This document shows positions 41,834 through 45,231 of a DNA stretch of 45,231 bases, piece by piece. This DNA is from Deltaproteobacteria bacterium. Lineage in GTDB: Bacteria > Desulfobacterota > Syntrophia > Syntrophales > UBA8958. Every line of letters starts with the position of its first letter. The first letter of the stretch is position 1. The notes beneath the pieces are model-generated. The model searched no databases and had not been told where the DNA came from. It worked only from the letters and a program-made list of their open reading frames with translations. A program made the translations under genes and the position numbers. The stretch covers positions 1-45,231 of the forward strand of contig JAKQIZ010000021.1 in assembly GCA_029561465.1 (NCBI GenBank). The letters are read 5' to 3'.

Positions 41834-43003
41834 ATGGATTTTGAATTTAATGAGGAACAAGTTGCTCTGCGCGATATGGTGAGAAGATTTACGGAGAAGG
41901 AAGTCGCACCCTATTATACGCAATGGGACCGCGAGAAGAAATATCCAAAGCATATCAACAAGAAGATAGGCGAACTGGGCCTCATCGGCATGACCGTTCC
42001 TCCGGAAAAGGGAGGTATGGGCGCCCCATATGTTACGGAAGGGATGGTCTGCGAGGAGGTATCGCGGGGCGATTGCAGTATAACCATGTCAACCTTCGTG
42101 GTGGGCCATCTGGATGCGGAGATTCTCGCCCAGGGAAACGAGACCCTGAGAAAGGATTTCCTGCAACCTTTCCTCGCGGGCGATAAGATTCCCGCCTTTG
42201 CCATCACGGAACCAGGTTCCGGCACCGACGCCGTGGCGATGAAGGCGACGGCGATCAAAAAGGGGGCAAAATACATCCTGAACGGTGAGAAGGCCGGCAT
42301 TACGGCAATGATGGACGCGGACTTTGCCGTTGTCTTTGCCAAGTCTGATCCGGCCGCCGCCGGTGCCAAGGGCGTCAGTTGCTTCGTGGTGCCGACGGAC
42401 TATCCGGGCGTGACATTGCAATCCTATGAGGATATGGGCGTACGCTCGGTCGCCAGAGGCTCCATCTTCATGGAAGATGTGGAAATTCCTGATTATTATC
42501 TGATCGGCAAGGAAGGCAGGGGATTTGCAATGGGTATGGAGGGATTCGATATCAGTCGTATCCTGCTTGCCCTGGAAGCGATTGCCCCCGCCATGGTTTC
42601 CCTTGAAGAGACGATAGAGTATGCTAAACAGCGCAATACTTTCGGCCGGCCCATCGCTACCTTTGAAGGTGTTTCGTTTCCCATTGTAGAGCATATTAGC
42701 ATCCTGGAAGCCGTGCGACTTCTCTGTTATAAGGGGCTTTGGATGCGGGATCAGGGAAAATCAAGCACGAAGATCGCGGGAATGGTTAAATGGATGGCGC
42801 CGAGATTTTCCACCAACGCAATTCGAGACTGCCTCGTCATGCACGGTCATCCGGGGTACACAAACGAGTTTCCTTTTGAGCAGCGGCTAAGGGATGTTCT
42901 GGCCATCGAAATTGCCGATGGGACGTCCCAGGTTTCGAAATTGGTCGCGCTTCGGGAACTATTCGGAAGAGAATATTTGCCTTATACTTATAGAAATAAA
43001 TAG
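41834..43003 (+). CDS. Acyl-CoA dehydrogenase with Asp as putative base (alicyclic type)
   Basis: A 389-residue FAD enzyme oxidising an acyl-CoA and passing electrons to ETF. It has FAITEPGSGTDAVAM near 121, the C-terminal NEFPFEQRLRDVLAIEIADGTS segment, and Asp362 in the -A-D-G-T- motif, where most family members have Glu. Asp instead of Glu is, as I recall, reported for cyclohexane- and cyclohexene-carboxyl-CoA dehydrogenases. Next to the BadH-like gene and an AliA-sized ligase it may oxidise cyclohexanecarboxyl-CoA. AAAGGAGAG precedes ATG. Confidence 0.88.
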   Translation: MDFEFNEEQVALRDMVRRFTEKEVAPYYTQWDREKKYPKHINKKIGELGLIGMTVPPEKGGMGAPYVTEGMVCEEVSRGDCSITMSTFVVGHLDAEILAQGNETLRKDFLQPFLAGDKIPAFAITEPGSGTDAVAMKATAIKKGAKYILNGEKAGITAMMDADFAVVFAKSDPAAAGAKGVSCFVVPTDYPGVTLQSYEDMGVRSVARGSIFMEDVEIPDYYLIGKEGRGFAMGMEGFDISRILLALEAIAPAMVSLEETIEYAKQRNTFGRPIATFEGVSFPIVEHISILEAVRLLCYKGLWMRDQGKSSTKIAGMVKWMAPRFSTNAIRDCLVMHGHPGYTNEFPFEQRLRDVLAIEIADGTSQVSKLVALRELFGREYLPYTYRNK

Positions 43004-43164
43004 TTTCGTTTGGGAGTCCGAGAAGACGTCGCACAAAATATAAATAAGGAGGGAGGTGTTAGAGGTAGTTCAAGGTCAAAACTGGTGATCAAATGTTTTT
43101 TGTTTCATGGCGGGGAGTGAATCCATACCAAATCATTTCTCGAAAAAAAAAAGGAGGAAAAGAA

Positions 43165-44811
43165 ATGGGTAAGGGAGTAGATTATTCAATTTTAAAAGAG
43201 CTCTGGGAAAAGAATTATACCATCACTACCCAACTATATCGTAATTTGCAGAAATGGCCGGATAAACCGGCGATCATCGATCCATTGAAAAGAACCATGA
43301 CTTTCAGACAGTGGGATGAAGAGGCAAATCAGTTCGCCCATGCCCTTCTCGATGCGGGATGTACGACTTTTGATACCGTCATGGGCGATCTTTATAACTG
43401 CTGTGAGTGGTTTACTCTGTACATGGGCGCAGCCAAGGCAAGATGCATATTTGCCTCCCAGAATTTCATGCTTCCTGAAGGCCAGGTCTCCAGACTCATG
43501 GATGATAGTGAGGTGAAGGTTTTCGTATATGACGCAGGCATGAAGAATATGGTGGTGAATGCCGTTGCATTATGCAAGACCAAACCCCGAGTCTGTGTGA
43601 TGGTGGGTGCGGGCGAAGTTCCGGCGGGCCATGTGAGTTATGAGAAGTTCATCGAAGGGAAACCTAAGACGGCGCCGGCGACTGAAAAGGATGTCAAGAT
43701 GTTTGATCCGGTACTTCTTCTTTACACTTCCGGGACGACGGGATTACCCAAGGGATTCACATTGAGTCAAGCCTGTATCTTTTTCGACTGCATGATGAAT
43801 GCCGGATTGCATAAGATAGACTCTCAGTGCGTCAGCCTGGCGACGAATCCGCTTTTCCATCGGGGCGGGAATACAACGGGCCCCGTTTGCCTGCTCCACT
43901 GCGGCGGCTCCGTCGTCATAATGAAGGCATTTGATGACAATCTGGCTCTCGATTACATCGAAAAGTACAAAGTCTCACATATGGTGAGCGCTCCCGTTAT
44001 CTATGAGAGAATGTGCCAGACCCAGGAGAAGCAACCTCGAGATGTCAGTAGCCTCCGGGCGCTCATTTCCATGGGCTCGCCGCTGGACAAGGAATCATGC
44101 CTCAGGTGCATGAAGATCCTCTGTCCGGGTGTTTACAACGGCTACGGAACGGCGGACCAGCATTGGGTCACCATGCTGAAACCGTGGGAATTACCGGAAA
44201 GGGCGGGAACCATCGGCCTTGCCATCACCGAAGACCTGATCAAACTCGTCAGAATCGATCTCGGGCGCCGTGGCGACCCCAACAATCCAGCCGACGATTG
44301 CCCAAAGGACGGCAAGACTGAAGGCGAAATCGCCCTCCAAACCATGCACGGCTGTTATGGCTATATCAACAGACCGGAAGATGAAGCCAAGGGCCTTTTG
44401 TACCGGGGTTGGCAGCTTCCGGGTGACACGGCCATCTGGGATAAAGATGGTTACATTACCATTTGCGGCAGGGTAGACGACATGATCATCACCGGCGCCG
44501 AAAACGTCCACCCGGTTATTGTAGAGGACGCGCTGAAGGACCATCCGGGTGTCGCCGATGTATTTGTAACAGGAGCGCCCAGCAAGGAATGGGGCGAAAC
44601 AATTGTCGCCTACGTGGCTTTGAAGGATCCTAATGTTACGGAAAAGGATCTTGAAGAGTTCTGTAAAAATAGCCCGAGACTCGCCAGATACCAGCGGCCG
44701 AGATATTACAAGTTCGTTGATATCAAGGAACTGCCGTTCAATCCCGCGGGAAAGAAACTGCACTATCTGATCAAGGAGCGGGCGAAGAAGGATTTCGTTG
44801 ACCTTGCATAG
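43165..44811 (+). CDS. AMP-forming acyl-CoA ligase (AliA-like in size and context)
   Basis: Activates a carboxylic acid to its CoA thioester in the cytoplasm. The 548-residue protein has the P-loop LYTSGTTGLPKG (about 189-200), NGYGTADQH near 327, the GDTAIWDKDGYITICGR hinge near 424-440 and the catalytic lysine region FNPAGKKL near 525. The start at 43165 is preferred because AAGGAGG lies seven bases before it; the frame is open further upstream without family sequence. Length and neighbours match cyclohexanecarboxylate-CoA ligase, but acid specificity cannot be read. Confidence 0.88.
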   Translation: MGKGVDYSILKELWEKNYTITTQLYRNLQKWPDKPAIIDPLKRTMTFRQWDEEANQFAHALLDAGCTTFDTVMGDLYNCCEWFTLYMGAAKARCIFASQNFMLPEGQVSRLMDDSEVKVFVYDAGMKNMVVNAVALCKTKPRVCVMVGAGEVPAGHVSYEKFIEGKPKTAPATEKDVKMFDPVLLLYTSGTTGLPKGFTLSQACIFFDCMMNAGLHKIDSQCVSLATNPLFHRGGNTTGPVCLLHCGGSVVIMKAFDDNLALDYIEKYKVSHMVSAPVIYERMCQTQEKQPRDVSSLRALISMGSPLDKESCLRCMKILCPGVYNGYGTADQHWVTMLKPWELPERAGTIGLAITEDLIKLVRIDLGRRGDPNNPADDCPKDGKTEGEIALQTMHGCYGYINRPEDEAKGLLYRGWQLPGDTAIWDKDGYITICGRVDDMIITGAENVHPVIVEDALKDHPGVADVFVTGAPSKEWGETIVAYVALKDPNVTEKDLEEFCKNSPRLARYQRPRYYKFVDIKELPFNPAGKKLHYLIKERAKKDFVDLA

Positions 44812-44836
44812 ACACGGTTGAGAGAAAAGGAAAGCG

Positions 44837-44868
44837 GCAGTCTCCCGGTTTCTGAACCGGGAGACTGC
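44837..44868 (+). other. Perfect 14-base-pair intercistronic hairpin
   Basis: GCAGTCTCCCGGTT (44837-44850) and its exact complement (44855-44868) flank the loop TCTG between the two ligase genes. It lacks a T-run, so it is not a standard terminator; it may limit expression of the next gene or protect the upstream mRNA. Confidence 0.7.
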
Positions 44869-44906
44869 TCAACGCAACACATCAAAATGAATCAGGGGAA
44901 GAGCAA

Positions 44907-45231
44907 ATGGCAATAGAGAGTAATGTTACAAAAGAGCAGATCGAATACTACACGCAACTAGGTTTCTGGGATAAATGGACATTTTGTGATTACGTGAAAA
45001 GATGGGCGGCGGCGTTTCCGAACAAAGAGGCCCTGGTCGACAACCGAACCAGGTTAACCTGGTCGCAATATAAAACCATGATGGACAGGTTGGCCTTGAA
45101 CTTTCTCGAACTCGGGATCAAGCGGGATGATCTGGTCGTCACGCAAATCCCCAATTGCGTCGAGGCTATCATCACGGAAATGGCCCTGGCGCGGATCGGC
45201 GCCTGCGTTGTTCCCCTGGCCATGCAATGGC
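44907..45231 (+). CDS. Second AMP-forming acyl-CoA ligase, N-terminal part
   Basis: The open frame runs from ATG at 44907 (after AGGGGAAGAG) to the window edge, giving 108 residues and no stop. The start MAIESNVTKEQIEYYTQLGFWDKWT, then FPNKEALVDN, RLTWSQYK and the IPNCVEA-EMALARIGACVVPL region match the N-terminal domain of EntE/dihydroxybenzoate-AMP-ligase-like enzymes. The ATP motifs lie outside the window. It appears to be in the same operon as the ligase just upstream, which is therefore duplicated in function. Confidence 0.8.
   Translation, partial: MAIESNVTKEQIEYYTQLGFWDKWTFCDYVKRWAAAFPNKEALVDNRTRLTWSQYKTMMDRLALNFLELGIKRDDLVVTQIPNCVEAIITEMALARIGACVVPLAMQW

Overview
The window looks like a chromosomal segment of a strictly anaerobic deltaproteobacterium of the Syntrophales type (Syntrophus/Smithella-like). 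This rests on gene content: an anaerobic acyl-CoA catabolic cluster with two acyl-CoA dehydrogenases, ETF plus FixC/FixX, a split sodium-pump type biotin decarboxylase, several AMP-forming acyl-CoA ligases and an ADP-forming CoA ligase. No rRNA, tRNA or CRISPR array was recognised.

Left part (1-24050, GC-rich). It starts with a phenylacetate-CoA ligase family gene (minus), a DUF4398-like lipoprotein, mobA and an OFA-family transporter. From 14915 down to 5233 runs a long minus-strand train: rrf2, metX, metW, cysteine desulfurase, iscU, mnmA, nadA, a stand-alone ycaO, a MOSC protein, cysE and fdhD. Divergent from it are metY and cysK. Together they cover methionine and cysteine synthesis and the delivery of cysteine sulfur to Fe-S clusters, tRNA and molybdenum cofactor. 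The intergenic region 14916-15290 carries back-to-back promoters, palindromes suited to the Rrf2 regulator, and a metY leader with an intrinsic terminator and an alternative pairing typical of a riboswitch. A terminator also lies directly in front of metX. Then follow pcnB (minus) and a yhaO/yhaN-like nuclease-ATPase pair (plus).

Right part (24050-45231, visibly more AT-rich between genes). A minus-strand unit encodes a tiny OadG-like subunit and a decarboxylase beta subunit that carries an inserted barrel-sandwich domain. Opposite are a crotonase-family gene, a decayed group II intron reverse transcriptase, a hot-dog thioesterase and an isochorismatase-fold hydrolase. An ADP-forming CoA ligase and a PAS-sigma54 activator are divergent. 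Downstream of a good -24/-12 promoter (32588-32603) lies a 13-gene catabolic cluster: acyl-CoA dehydrogenase, fixC, fixX, etfB, etfA, free biotin carrier, amidohydrolase-2 protein, carboxyltransferase, epimerase-like VOC protein, BadH-like dehydrogenase, second acyl-CoA dehydrogenase, acyl-CoA ligase, and a second ligase cut by the window end.

The catabolic half reads as activation of an aliphatic, alicyclic or aromatic acid to its CoA thioester, FAD-dependent oxidation feeding ETF and FixC/FixX, and a biotin-dependent decarboxylation coupled to the membrane beta subunit. The first dehydrogenase has Gly where the family has its catalytic Glu. The second has Asp there. The crotonase lacks both hydratase glutamates, and the beta subunit has Glu for the usual Na+-site Asp. 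This chemistry is probably not the standard beta-oxidation set.
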